A program made the translations under genes and the position numbers. 52,656 nt of DNA from Haplomitrium mnioides (Eukaryota > Marchantiophyta > Haplomitriopsida > Calobryales), in contig JBNGIS010009186.1 of NCBI GenBank assembly GCA_049999725.1, positions 36,555 through 89,210 on the forward strand, given 5' to 3'. The notes beneath the pieces were generated by a model. That model worked only from the letters and a program-made list of their open reading frames with translations, searched no databases and had not been told where the DNA came from. This document shows positions 22,386-33,289 of this stretch, in pieces (position 1 is the stretch's first letter; every line of letters starts with the position of its first letter).

Positions 22386-22485
22386 NNNNNNNNNNNNNNN
22401 NNNNNNNNNNNNNNNNNNNNNNNNNNNNNNNNNNNNNNNNNNNNNNNNNNNNNNNNNNNNNNNNNNNNNNNNNNNNNNNNNNNNN
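22386..22485. other. Assembly gap, 100 N
   Basis: Exactly 100 N just inside the left terminal repeat of PMT-2. Confidence 0.99.
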
Positions 22486-23795
22486 CGCGTAGATATGGTG
22501 CTCTTTCAAACTTTTTTCTTGGAGAAAAAGTACAAAACATAAAGAAAAAGCCCAATAGGACTAGAAGTTAAGGGAATGAGTTTGCAATGGTAAACACAAA
22601 AATGAAGAAAACGAAATATTGCATGGATTTAGAGGCTTTATTTTAAAGTACAAGAAAGAAATAAGCTTTCATTTGTAGCTAAAAATCCATGCACGCAAAA
22701 GTTAACGTAGGCTTTCAAAAAGGTTTCAGCATTTGAAAATATTTCATAGTTCAACAAAAAATATAAACAAATGTATTATAGTTCAGAATCAAAAGGCAGT
22801 AGCTAAAGAGATTGAATTAAGATTGTAAACAAGAAACATCTCCAAGTTTTAGACTTGATTCAACCAAACAAAGGTCTCAAGATCTACAAAAGAGTTTATG
22901 ACTTGTGTACAAACAAAGTTGTAATCTATAGTCTTTGTATGAAGAAGCTTCAAGGCTGTATATGAGAAGTAGAGCTTGTGGAAGGCTTGGACTTCCATCC
23001 CAAAATCCATGCGTACATATGAATCCAAGCTCAACATGTGAACACTCCACCTCAAAGTCTGCGTGCATAGGAATCCGAACTCACCATCTCAACACTCCAC
23101 AACAAAGACTGACAAGAACCTAGGTTTTAAGTTCCGTAGAAGAGTTTTTGTAAGCACAACGTTTTGACTTGCAAATCAAAGTCTATACATGCATAGGTTT
23201 CATACTTCTACAATTGAGGATATAGATTGTAAATGTTTTATTTTTTGCAACAAACTCTATGCATGCAAAAGATTTTGATTTCTAATTCAAAATCTAAAAG
23301 TGTGGAACAACAATTTTCTTCTCATCCATTCCATCAATGATATTTCCCAAGTACTTTTGACCATCAACATAACACTTTCTTGGATGGTTTGCAAGTTTTG
23401 TTCTTTCTTTCTTTCATTTGTTGGTCACGATAAAGAAATAACTGGCAATTATATTTGACTACATCATCACAAAGCACGATGGACATAAAAGTAGTTCAGT
23501 TAAACATATGTCGATACTTGTAACTTCAAAACACAACCTCAAGTGCTAAGAACATTCAAGTAATCTTAAACAAATGTTTGAATTTGTAGAAGTGAAAACT
23601 TTGTAGAAGATTAGAAATCATTTTTAGGTTATTTGAAAAATAAAAATCTGCTTTACATAAAATAAGCAAAAGCTTCAAAAAAAAAAAAAACAAGATTTTC
23701 AAACAAATGGTACCAGAACACATCCTCTGAGCATTTATGATGAGTAGAGACAACAATTGATTGTATGCGCACATTAGACCAATACAAGAACATCA
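22486..23795. other. PMT-2 gene-A-side subterminal region, no gene seen
   Basis: An AT-rich stretch of 1.3 kb with scattered single palindromic units (for example near 23000-23090, 23185-23205 and 23262) rather than a dense array. The section 23460-23795 aligns, inverted, with 31260-31675. Short open frames on both strands have no recognisable product. Confidence 0.5.
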
Positions 23796-25893
23796 ATATC
23801 ATGGCTTGTTGTGACTATTGTCGCGATTAGTTTTAAAAAGAACAAGAACAAATCCTATGCGGGTATAGGATTTGCAAGCAACAAAAATGATTCTTGCTAT
23901 TCTTTTACAAAGGCTCTTCATTTAAAGGAACAAAAACAAAACTTGTTGCAAAGCTAAGGTTACCACCAAGAATCATATTCATTTTCTCGCTTTATTCAAC
24001 TGCAGACAAGGTTAAAATTGAAACTTAAAACAACATACTCTATGCAAGCATAGACACTCTTCTCACAACTCAACTTGCTAAGAATTATTAGACTCAAATC
24101 TTCTTTGCTAAATAACTTTACAAGTTGAGAAAACATAACATCTCTACAACTAAGCTTTGAGTCTAGAAAAAAGAGCATGGATCAACCAAATGTGTCAAAA
24201 AAGAAGAAAATTTGTTAATTTTGTCAGAATCCAAGACAGATTTTTCTTCTAAAGATTTTATTTCTTTGCATGTTTCACAAACATCAAACCTATTGCGTTT
24301 TGGAATTTTTACATTTGGAAAATGTGTTCTCTAATGTTTTGTAAAACCCAAGAAACTAAGAATACAATGAGGATCTTTCTCTTTCAAACAAGTTGTGTAT
24401 AGTTATAAACTTCCCATTTTGTAAAATTATCGGACAAGTTATAAACTTTGTAAGTGTGCATTCTCTCGTAGTGTCTCTAGAAAAAATTGTCCATCTACTC
24501 ACGCACAAAAACTCCTGTAGCAGATAGTTCTGTTTTTTTTAAATGCCTCTAGGATCTGCATTTTTGAGATTTTGAATCCTATGGATTCTATTATTCCCTA
24601 CTACTAATATTAATTTGAAGGCTCTTCTATAGACAAAGGTACTCCTAGGCAGAGTAAACCAATTGTCAACATCCGAGTATTTTCTTGGTATTCCCCACTA
24701 TAGTGTGATATCTCGATTCTTCATGCTTTGTCAAAAGTACGTTTCTCTCATAGTTTTAAGAAAATCTGTCTTGTACAATGACAAGAAATTATTTTGACAA
24801 CATGAAATTCTCTTCAATTTAGAAATTGACATTGGATCAAGTTTTTTCTTCACAAAGCTCTCGTCAGGATGAACTTTCCGCAAAGAATTTTCACGTAAAG
24901 TGTTTATCCGTTTGAGTTTTGGCCTAGACAAAGAATTCTTGTATTGTGTTGGACGACTCAGTCTGTAAATGAATCTAGCAATAGGAGATAATTCATCGTG
25001 AGGATCTTGATCATCATCGTAAACACTATTTGTTCCGTCACAAAAAAGTTTTGAGAGATGAGGTTCTTTTTGGGGATCGGGAGAATTGCACCATTCCGAA
25101 ACAAAATCTTGATCAATATCTCAATTAGAAGGAAATAGTTTTTGGAATAAAATTGGTGCCATTGGCAATAACTCCAAAGAAATGTTGATTGATTGAGACT
25201 CGTAGCTAGAATCGTTTCCCAAACTGTCAACTAAAGACTCCTCTAAAAGAATTTGGTTTGTTTCAAATTTCCCAATCTCCTTGTGAAGTGCAACTTGAAA
25301 CGAAATCAGTCATTGTTTGAGTGGTGATATCAGGGACAAGGGTTCATCTTCAAAATTAAAACTGTCCAAAGATTGTATGCTTTCTATGTTTTGATCAAAC
25401 ACACTTTGATCATGAACATCGAGGTCTTCCTCAGATAAGGACAAAGAAAGGTCTACAACCGTCTGCAATTTTTGTGTTGAAATTTTTTTTGCTAATATGT
25501 TGGAATACTCAAAAGAAAGATTCAACTTCAATTGCTTGAAGGGCAACAAAGATCTTGTGCTCTTTGATCCGTTGTGCGCAAGTTGCTCATTCGTTAATCT
25601 TATGCGCGCATTGGATTCACTCCTTGACCCTATGTGCACATAGGGTTGAGTCTCTGATCCTATGCGCATATGGAGTTCATCTTCTCAATCTTTTTAGGTA
25701 GAGCTATTTGATTCAGCAGAAGCTAGCTTTTTCCCCAATGTACTTGAAGTACTTGATGCTTTTGGTACTCCATCGCTTACATCCAAATAATTGTTGTTTG
25801 AACAAATCTCAACTTTCTTGTCAAAAGTAACACTTTTTGTGAAGAGTAATCTTGGAATTCTAGCCTCTTCTTGCTTTTAAGAAGTCAAGCCAT
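23796..25893 (-). pseudogene. Gene A copy 2 (unrecognised PMT protein)
   Basis: Start ATG at 25893, divergent from gene B. The second codon is followed by a stop, so this copy is damaged at the outset. In order: the LGKKM-type word, then ten-residue repeats of the type RIGSRSESNARI encoded by the palindromic minisatellite (25680-25560); the STRSLLPFK and LNLSFEYSNI words; an acidic, Ser-rich region (VVDLSLSLSEEDLD, about 25440); NISLELLPMAP-like residues (25180); SRPKLKRINTLRENSLRKVH and DESFVKKKLDP (24931-24830); and a C-terminal block with FTKH, RTHFPNVKIPKRNRF and CETCKEIKSL (about 24340-24260). A basic region followed by C-x2-C resembles a small zinc-binding element. No enzyme family recognised; a mobility function is only inferred from its presence in every copy. 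Confidence 0.5.
25560..25680. repeat. Palindromic repeats inside the gene A coding region (PMT-2)
   Basis: Four 30-bp units such as gatcctatgcgcatatggag and ccttgaccctatgtgcacat. In frame they give a ten-residue protein repeat (for example RIGSETQPYV). The flanks differ from the intron arrays, but the ATGCGCAT-type core is the same. Confidence 0.7.
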
Positions 25894-26355
25894 TGAAAAG
25901 GCTCATAAAAAATCAAGTACTTCAAGAAACTATTTTAACAAATATTATAAACCTCTTACGGCCCATCTAAGAGATATGTTTTTCAAGAAACTTTTGCAAA
26001 ATGACAAAATTGGGAGCTTTTTGTGAAGAACATAATAAAAAGAAATCAGAAAGATGAAAATGAGAAATGCTTTATATACTAACCTTTTTTTTGCACCACG
26101 CGAACTTACGTGTCAAGAGCTCTTGAGGCGAATCAATTTTTGGTGAAAAAAATGCATTTTTTGAAATTTAGCTTTAAAGGAGCGTTGGTGGAAAGTTTCT
26201 TTCCATTGTCACGAGTTCACTTTTTGGTTTTTGTTTTCTTGTCATTGCTTCTTTTGTATTTACTTTTTTTTTTCCCTTTCCAACCTTCAAGTTTTGTGAA
26301 CTTTTATTCATTACATTTTTCACCTCCAATTATACTTGTTTCTACTGTCTTGAGA
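25894..26355. promoter_or_regulatory. Divergent intergenic region of PMT-2 (genes A and B)
   Basis: 462 bp between the two ATGs, matching 37024-37474. It contains the conserved words acttgatttttnnngagc (gene A side) and ggaaagtttctttc (gene B side), and A/T-rich stretches such as gctttatatacta (26066) that could act as a TATA element. A bidirectional promoter is inferred from the layout. Confidence 0.5.
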
Positions 26356-26769
26356 ATGACATCTCAAGGAAATGTTTTCCGACTTGCTCAACCAAAGCCA
26401 TATAGGTATTCAAATGTTGTCAAAGCTCTAGAGCCTGAAAAACTGGAGTGGAATTGGCTTGTTAATTATTGCTCCTTGAAAGACCCTGACCAACATCTTT
26501 ATCTTTTTGTTACTGAAGCTGAGAAATTCAATTTGGGTCTTCTAGTCCAAATCACGATGATCCATGAAGGCAAGAAAGCCAACATCGGGCTGCTTGTGCA
26601 GTCCTATGATGCAATAACCCTTTATTATGCAAATCGCAAATGATTTGTTTTTTTTGAGTTTAAGGAGAGGGACATATTTGTCAAGCATCTTTAGGTAGCA
26701 AAGGAAGATCGCAAGGTAAATTTTGAAAACCCTTTTTCATTTGTTTCATTTTTTACTAACTCAGAACTC

Positions 26770-26995
26770 CTATGTCCATGCGCGCATAGACTCTCAGGAG
26801 TCCTTGCTTGCCTGGACTTGGGAGTCCTAGTGCGTTTGGACTCCCAAGTCCAAACGCGCAAGGACTCCCAAGTCCATGCACGTATGGTTATTGGAGTCCA
26901 TGCGCGCATGTACTTGGGAGTCCCTGCGTGCATGGACTTCTAAGTTTATGTGCATATGGTTATTGGAGTCTATACGCGCATAGAATGCATTGTCT
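26770..26995. repeat. 30-bp palindromic minisatellite in gene B intron 1 (PMT-2)
   Basis: About seven units of the type ggagtccatgcgcgcatgta. Intron 1 is 26716-27061, ending TTTACTCAG. Confidence 0.85.
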
Positions 26996-28544
26996 TATCT
27001 CTTACCTTGAACACTTATACTTGTGCTTAATTGTTTGTTGTTTTGCTTTTAGTTTACTCAGTTTCTGGTGGATTTTGTCGATGGCAACAAAGACGCGAAG
27101 CGCCTCAAGCGCGATTTCATCAAGCTGGCCATCCAAATCAAAATTTTGAAGCCCAAGCAGGGCATTATTATTCAACAACTAGTGTTGCATCCGAGCGTGG
27201 CTACATTTTCAGCTCACGTGGCAAGCCTCTCTGCCCAAAAACAAAGAAGGAGGTGGAGCAAGCTGAAGCTCACAAAAAGAAGAAATAGGCGGTCCAGAAG
27301 AAAAATCTTGTTCCAATACCGGTCATTGAGAAGCGAGCCCCCTCAGAATCTCCAACAAGGTCTTCTGCTGCTCCTTTGTCTTCATCACCAAGTAGCTTGG
27401 GGCAAGAATCAGAGTCGGAGCTAGTTCGGGCTCCAACGTCAAGAGCAAAAAGGCAATCCGACAAGGGGTTGCAAACTTTCTAGGAATAGGAGCAAGTGAA
27501 CCCTCAAACAATGTTTGAGGAAGACAAAAACAAAATAAGAGAGTCTGCACTCCAGCGATGCAGAGTCCGCAAAGAAACAATCACCATTAGGCTAGAGAAC
27601 TTGAATCTACCGAAACTTGGAATGGACAATTGGGGGCCTTCCCAAATTAGAAGGCTAAATGAAGATTTCGTTGAGCTTCTAGCGTAGAGAATGCTCACAA
27701 ACAAGTATACACATAGTTTTTTCATTGTTGTTGTTGACTCGAAGTGTGGGTTAAAGGACAAGTCAGAGTTCGATGTTAGGAACCTTGACAAGTATCGCTA
27801 CGAGATTGCAAGAGGCAATCATAGTGCTATAACGAGGCAACTTTTGATCACAAAATATGGAGCAAAGAATCTGACACTATCGCTCTGCAATCGCTATGTG
27901 TACGTGGGCTTTACACCAATAGAGACCCATATTGCAACTGATGACAACTACGACCAGAAGTACAAGCTAGAAATGATCTCTATTCAAAAGGTCGAGTATT
28001 GGCATCAAAGGTTTGTGGAGAGTAGGATGGTGTCATCCTAGAAATTGAAAAGAGAATTGGTGATGGAAACCTTGGAGATCAAACCCAAGTCCACAATTAA
28101 GAAGATAGCAACTTCTCAAGACAACTGGTTCCAACTTGCGTTCAGAAGTGGTGAGCTTTGGGATTTACAATAGAGCATATTTTGATGTGGGAGAAGAATA
28201 CTATTAAGGGCTAGAAGCCGAAAGCCAAAGGATCTCTCAGAATAGAGAACATGAAATGGATACCTTGGATCCCTTCAAGGTCTTCTTGACAAAGTTAAAG
28301 TTTCAATTTTGAAGCACATGGAAGCCGAATAGCTTTCAATGGATGAAATATCTTAGGAGGCAAAGAGACATAAAGTTTTGGCAATGATGGTAAAAAGTTT
28401 TTGTTCAGAAGTTTACTACATCAGTTGGGAGGAAGCAAGAAGGTAGTACCCTCTCCACATTGAGGAGTCTAAGATGGCTGCTTTCTATTCTAGCTTCGAA
28501 TCTTTTATTTTGATAAAATTGGTTTTGAGTTCCTTCGTGCACAA

Positions 28545-29080
28545 CTGTGAAGTCCATGTGCACATAGACTTCTTAGTCTCTTCGCGGTTGAACTTCACAA
28601 TTAAAGCGCGTCTGGACTTTAAAGTCCATACACGCATGGAATGCACAGTCCTTCTCCGCTTAAACCTTACAGTCCTACCGTGCATGCCTTGGAGGTCCAT
28701 GTGTGGATGGACCTCTAGTTCTTGGCACGCGATTACTCAAACATTCAGGCGAGGCTTGCCTTACGAGTATTGGCTCACCGGGATTACTACGTCTATGCGC
28801 GCATGGAAGTCCATGCTCGCTGCAAACATGAAGTCCATGCGTGTTTGGGCTAAGAACTATATGAGCACATAGAATAAGAAGTCCAAGAAAGCTTGGGGTA
28901 TTAATTCCTAGCACGTAAGGACTGTGAAGTCCATGGGTGCATGGGCGATTAGAGACTTTGAAGTCCAAGCCCTCCTTGACATCAAAGTCCATGCGCGCAT
29001 AAACTTTGAAGTCCTTAGGTGCCTTGATTTCTTTGTCCATGCAAGTATGGAATTCAGTGTCCTTCTTAGTTTGGAGTCCA
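28545..29080. repeat. 30-bp palindromic minisatellite in gene B intron 2 (PMT-2)
   Basis: Two runs of units of the type tgaagtccatgcgcgcataa, interrupted near 28690-28790 by less repetitive sequence. It lies between exon 2 and exon 3. Confidence 0.8.
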
Positions 29081-30649
29081 GGATCTTTGTTCATGTTGTC
29101 TTTCTCTCTCTAGTCTTAAATTTCTTTTTGTCTTCTCTTGTACTTTTCCATTTTGGATGTGTGTAGAGAGACAAAACATTCAAACGTTAGCTTGCGAGAA
29201 AATTGACTGCAACTGCCAAAGGCCAAAAAAGATCAAGGGTTGAAGAAGACCCAAAAGATCAAGATCAGGCTCCCACACTTGTTTCCTATCCTCCAACTTT
29301 TTTGCTTCATTGCTAGAAAACTAGAGAGTGAAAATCAAGGCAAAAAAGCGATGCTGCATCTCTTCCAACTGATGGAGTTGTGAGAGATGAGGATGAGGAC
29401 TTATTGTCCTATGTCGATGGTCTCAATATGGCAATGCTTGTCAGTTGAAGGGATTTGTGAAACCTAGGTGTTTCACTTTGGCGATTGTTGATATTCTTTA
29501 TGGTTACAACCTTAAGAAATGCAAACATGATGATTCTGAACCTTTTTTCAAAGATGACATTTTTGATATGGTATCATCTTTTGCAGCAATCACAATGTAA
29601 GATTTTTGGCTATTTGTAATTATACATTCGTTGCAATAATTTGGCATTGTCAAGGACTCTTTCGGAAGTTTGATGTGCCATCGACCACGACATCTGGTAA
29701 GCTCTTCTTTGATTTTTTTGTTTTTTAGTTTATCTTGTTTAGTTTTCCTACACTTTGTTTATAGTGTTTGAATTGTTTGTTTTTTTTTATTATAGAGACA
29801 AAAGCAACATTCATCACTCCGATGGTCCTAGAATCACACACGCCTACGAGTATTGGATTGTGGGCTGCTAGACAAAAGAAAGAAAAAGAAGCATGAGGCT
29901 TTTTAATTTGTAGCCTACTCTTGCGACAAGTCTACCTCGACAAATAATGCGTAGTGTTTTTAGTTGTCTTGCGGTTTTGACAAAACTTAAACATCCATGA
30001 GATGATGCTCTTGTGAATGTTTATCAAAAGCCCCAAGCTCTTTACAAATTTTTTATTGACCATTTGTCAATAGAGTAGGGTTGGATCTTAGATCTTTGCT
30101 CTGGATCTGGCACATGCCTTGTCTGTGCTTTAAAGCTGATGCAAAATTGCATCGCTGTGGAATATGATAGACTTCAGTCTATCTACATTCCTCAGAGAGT
30201 TTTGACGATGGCTTCTTTGCCATCCGATGTGACAGAGTTACATAGAGTTTATGCATACCACAAGGAACCTGTTCCTTCTGGTATTGCAGATGCTACTGGT
30301 GATTCTGTTGCCATCTCTAGGACTGGAAAGTCTCGACATGACTCTTTAGCAGCTGTAGATGCTCAACCACTGAATTTAGATGAGACAATTCCTCCCGAAG
30401 AGTATAGAGCTGGAGCATGTGTTTGAAGAAATTGTTTTATTAATAAAGTATTTTTCTTACAAAGTTATATTTGCTAAAGTTTCAATCTTGTTGCACTCCC
30501 AATTCATTTTAAGTCTTCTCATCACGATTCAATTTGGTGTGCAAAATGGTTTTTGAACAAAACGATTTGGTTTTTTTTGAAAATTAGCAAAGAAGTCTAT
30601 GCTGGCATGGAAGTTCATTTTGCTTTTTATTTTTTGTTTCTTCTTAGAT

Positions 30650-30850
30650 GACCTTCTACATTCATTGATTCTGATTGCTCAACAATCCAAGATCACTTCA
30701 ATTGTCCATATGGGCACGGGCTTCAATTGTTGAAGCTTGAGTTAGCTGTAGTTGTCAATGGGCGCAAGTATCTTTCAAGCAAAGAGTGTGTCTACACTCG
30801 GACCTTAGTTGTCCATGCTGGCATAGGCTTCAACAATCTTTCCACATATT
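30650..30850. repeat. Palindromic repeats, 3' subterminal region of PMT-2
   Basis: Degenerate units such as gtccatatgggcacgggctt and gtccatgctggcataggctt between gene B and the AT-rich terminal spacer. Confidence 0.6.
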
Positions 30851-31215
30851 TGCTTCAACAATCTTCTTAGGCCAACACTTTAGGGTTTTTTCAAGTTTTT
30901 TTGTAAAATTTTTGAATGTTTTAATTAATTTTTCAAATTATAGATATCATTTTTTTGTTTTGAAATATTCAACAACAAATGTCGTATACATGTTTCTATA
31001 TTATTTGTTTGTTGATGCTCATGATTTTAAAAGATGAAATTATATATGTAATATTGTTCCAACACTCATAAGAAAATTCGTTTTGAATTCATTTTGCACT
31101 TAAAGTGAGTTTTTTTATATGTATAATTACGTTTTACTTACAAATGAATATTGCTAGCGTGAAAATCATGATTTTTGATACCTAAATTACAAAATTGATT
31201 TTTGAGAGCGAAAAT

Positions 31216-31259
31216 TGAAACATGAACCGTGTGGCGGTTCTTAGTTCAAAGTAGCGGTT
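31216..31259 (+). repeat. 44-bp terminal inverted repeat, gene-B end of PMT-2
   Basis: It begins TGAAACATGAACC and ends AAAGTAGCGGTT. It is the inverse partner of 22345-22385. Confidence 0.82.
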
Positions 31260-31675
31260 GTTGTTGTTGCTTTTGGTCATTTAAAAGCGCAATGGATCCT
31301 TTTACGTGCAAAGAATCAATTATTTTTTCTAATGATCTTATGTACGCATAAGATATGTTATTTTTTCTAATCTTATGCAAACATAGAGTCCAAGCTACCT
31401 TTGAAATTGAAGTTCCAATTTGTGACTTGTTGTGCGCAAATCTTGTTTTTCTCCTCTAGAAAGTTTTGCCTATTTCAAGTCAAAGAAAAGTTCTTATTGT
31501 GAATGTTATTCATATTAACCTATATTTAAATTAACTAAAGTTTATTTTTAATCTTTCTACAAATTTTCACCTCTACCAATCCAAACATTTGTTGAGGCTA
31601 ATTTGAGTATTTTTAGCATCTAAGGTTATCTTTTGAAGTTCGAAACATCAACACATGTTTTGTTGAACTACTTTT
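31260..31675 (+). other. PMT-1 gene-A-side tail between PMT-2 and Copia-B
   Basis: No gene. It aligns with the inverse of 23460-23795 in PMT-2, which shows it is the continuation of PMT-1. It contains two palindromic units (near 31338 and 31375). Confidence 0.6.
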
Positions 31676-31891
31676 TGTCAAAATACACACTACTATAATA
31701 GCACGAAATCACACACATGCAGATGGAAGAAATGCAATATATTCCTACGGGCACAAAGTGGCCTCAATTTATGTAAGGGGAGGAGTGCTCTCTTGCGACT
31801 CCAATCTGCCTCAGGTATAAGACTAACTTTAACTAAACTAAGAGGGCTGCTAGCTCAGCTTGGTATCCTATCATAGCTCGATAATTTAATA
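31676..31891 (-). repeat. Copia-B 3' LTR, about 216 bp
   Basis: It ends (plus strand) at ATAATTTAATA, directly followed by CTCCCCATTGAG, the complement of a purine tract. The left edge is set where PMT-1 homology stops, at TGTCAAAATAC. The length is close to the 223-bp LTRs of Copia-A. No partner LTR is visible, so the edge is approximate. Confidence 0.55.
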
Positions 31892-31928
31892 CTCCCCATT
31901 GAGTTCAACATCTGTACACCAAGTTGCC

Positions 31929-32959
31929 TTATGAATTTCTGCAACTTTTTGGCTCCCAATGCCTTCGTAAGAATATCAACAATCTACTCTTCAGTGCTGA
32001 TGTACAACAAATCAATCCCCTAGCTAACACCTTCTCTCTCACAAAATGATAGTGCACCTCAATGTGCTTTGAACGTGCATGAAAAATAGGATTGTTAGCC
32101 AGCTTAATACTGCTGATGTTGTCGCAATGGGCTATAATTTGCTTCCTTGGTACCTGCATAAACTGACTTACCAGACCTACAGCATAACTCAGATCTGGTC
32201 TGGTGATGGTGATGTAAATCAAGTTGCCTACCATCTCCTTGAACTATGTTGGATCCTCAATCAACTCTCCTTCATGACTGATCAGCTTTGCATTATGATC
32301 TAAGGGAGTTGCAATCAGTTTGCAACCTGCCGTGCCATATTTGGACATCATATCCAAGGCATATTGCCTGTGGATCATCCATATTCCTTGCTCTATTTTC
32401 ATCACTTCAATTCCAAGGAAATGTCGTAACTTACCAAGACCCTTCATATCGAACTTTTATTGCAGCAATTTCTTCACTTCAACAATATCTTGCTCACTCC
32501 CTCATGTCATAATCAAATCATCTATATAAATGAGAATAAGCATCATACCTTTCTCTTTTTTCCTTACATACATAGAATAGTTTGCTTATGACACCTTGAA
32601 GCCCACTGAAACAAGATATTTTCCTATCTTGTTAACCCATGCTCGAGGTGCTTGCTTCAAATCATATAATGCCTTCTTCAGCTTGTATACCTGATCTAAA
32701 TGCTCCAGATCAACAAAACCAAGTGGCTGTACCATGTACACCTCCTCTTCAAACTGCCCATGGAGAAATGTGTTTTTTACATCCATTTGTTGCAAAGTCC
32801 ACTTTTTCGATGCAGCCAATGCTATAACTACCCAAAAGGTTTTCATTCTTGACACAAGGCTGAAAGTCTCCTCATAATCTATCCCATGAGTCTGGGTATA
32901 CCTACTGGTCACTAACCTTGCCTTGAACTTGCTTATGTTGCCATCTTCACTCTTTTAAC
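31929..32959 (-). pseudogene. Copia-B reverse transcriptase/RNase H fragment
   Basis: Reading leftward from 32912: the MDVKNTFLHG and EEEVYMVQP words typical of Copia reverse transcriptase, LKKALYDLKQAPRAW, then in other frames LRHFLGIEV (near 32430) and IYITITRPDLSYAVGLVSQF (32230), then a jump directly to the RNase H end (HCDNISSIKLANNP and HIEVHYHFVREKV). Copia-A has about 0.3 kb between those last two parts, so RNase H is internally deleted. Non-functional. Confidence 0.85.
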
Positions 32960-33003
32960 AGCCGCTACTTTGAACGAGGAACCGCTAGTGAGTTCATGTT
33001 TCA
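32960..33003 (-). repeat. 44-bp terminal inverted repeat, gene-B end of PMT-3a
   Basis: It begins AGCCGCTACTTTGAAC and ends CATGTTTCA. It matches the inverse of 48765-48808. The adjoining 300-bp AT-rich spacer is also an inverse match of 48480-48764. Confidence 0.85.
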
Positions 33004-33289
33004 CTTAGTAGTCGCAAATATTATTTTTTGTGATTTGGAATTGAAAAACATCAATTTTATGTTTGTGATGTTTTTTCACAAAGAAAATCGTTTTTTAGAA
33101 ATATGAATTGCATATTTTCCATCGAGATTATAGTTTAAAAAATTCTTTATAATAAACACCTTAGAAAACAAGCATTTTGGTTATTGAAATATTTTTATTA
33201 AAACCTCACACTATAGTGAATACACTAAATTCATCAAAAAAAAACATACATCTTTTTATGAAAAAAAATTTATATGTAAACGTGGATGT

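Larger units (their letters stand above)
26356..30426 (+). pseudogene. Gene B copy 2: ParB-like domain plus N4/N6 DNA-methyltransferase-like domain
   Basis: Best reference copy. Exon 1 26356-26715 (donor AAG/GTAAAT), exon 2 27062 to about 28505, exon 3 29167-29696, exon 4 29796-30426. Exon 1 begins MTSQGNVFRLAQPKPYRYS, an unrecognised N-terminus. Exon 2 has a Lys/Arg-rich, Ser-rich linker, then a stretch resembling ParB/sulfiredoxin-like domains: a leucine-rich lead-in, FFIVVVDSK, and YEIARGNHS (GNHS 27814-27825) where ParB proteins have a G-x-H-R motif. Exon 3 carries the catalytic-type motif, here DILYG (29490-29504). Exon 4 has a YQKP motif, an intact SAM-binding DLCSGSGT (30091-30114) and VEYDR (30157-30171). 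The expected activity is methyl transfer from S-adenosylmethionine to an exocyclic amino group in DNA. Damage: stops in exons 1, 2 and 4, and an A after the intron 3 acceptor that creates a TGA codon at the exon 3/4 join. Confidence 0.72.
22345..31259 (+). mobile_element. PMT-2: 8.9-kb TIR element with both ends visible
   Basis: The left terminal repeat AGTCGCTACTTTGAAC starts at 22345 and the right repeat ends GTAGCGGTT at 31259. Inside, gene A runs leftward (25893 to about 23800) and gene B rightward (26356-30426). It sits inside PMT-1 gene-A-side DNA, because 31260 onward continues the PMT-1 sequence broken at 22344. The left flank GATGTTGAAT and right flank GTTGTTGTTG both align to the same target word (GATGTTCTTG in the PMT-2 paralogue), which suggests a decayed target duplication of about 9-10 bp. 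Confidence 0.72.
5173..31675 (-). mobile_element. PMT-1: TIR element interrupted by two large insertions and cut by Copia-B
   Basis: The left terminal repeat is at 5173. Gene B runs leftward (6156-10261) and gene A rightward from 10547. Gene A is split by a GC-rich insertion (10936-20488) and then by PMT-2 (22345-31259). Sequence at 31260-31675 continues gene-A-side DNA: it aligns with the reverse complement of about 23460-23800 in PMT-2, for example around ctacaaattttcacctctac and gttgaactactttt. Homology stops at about 31676, where Copia-B begins. The gene-A-side terminal repeat of PMT-1 must lie beyond the right window edge or be lost. Confidence 0.65.

Noticed and set aside
23796-25893. 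Gene A as a restriction nuclease partner of the methyltransferase
   Set aside because: No nuclease motif (PD-(D/E)xK, HNH, GIY-YIG) could be seen. The idea rests on proximity alone.
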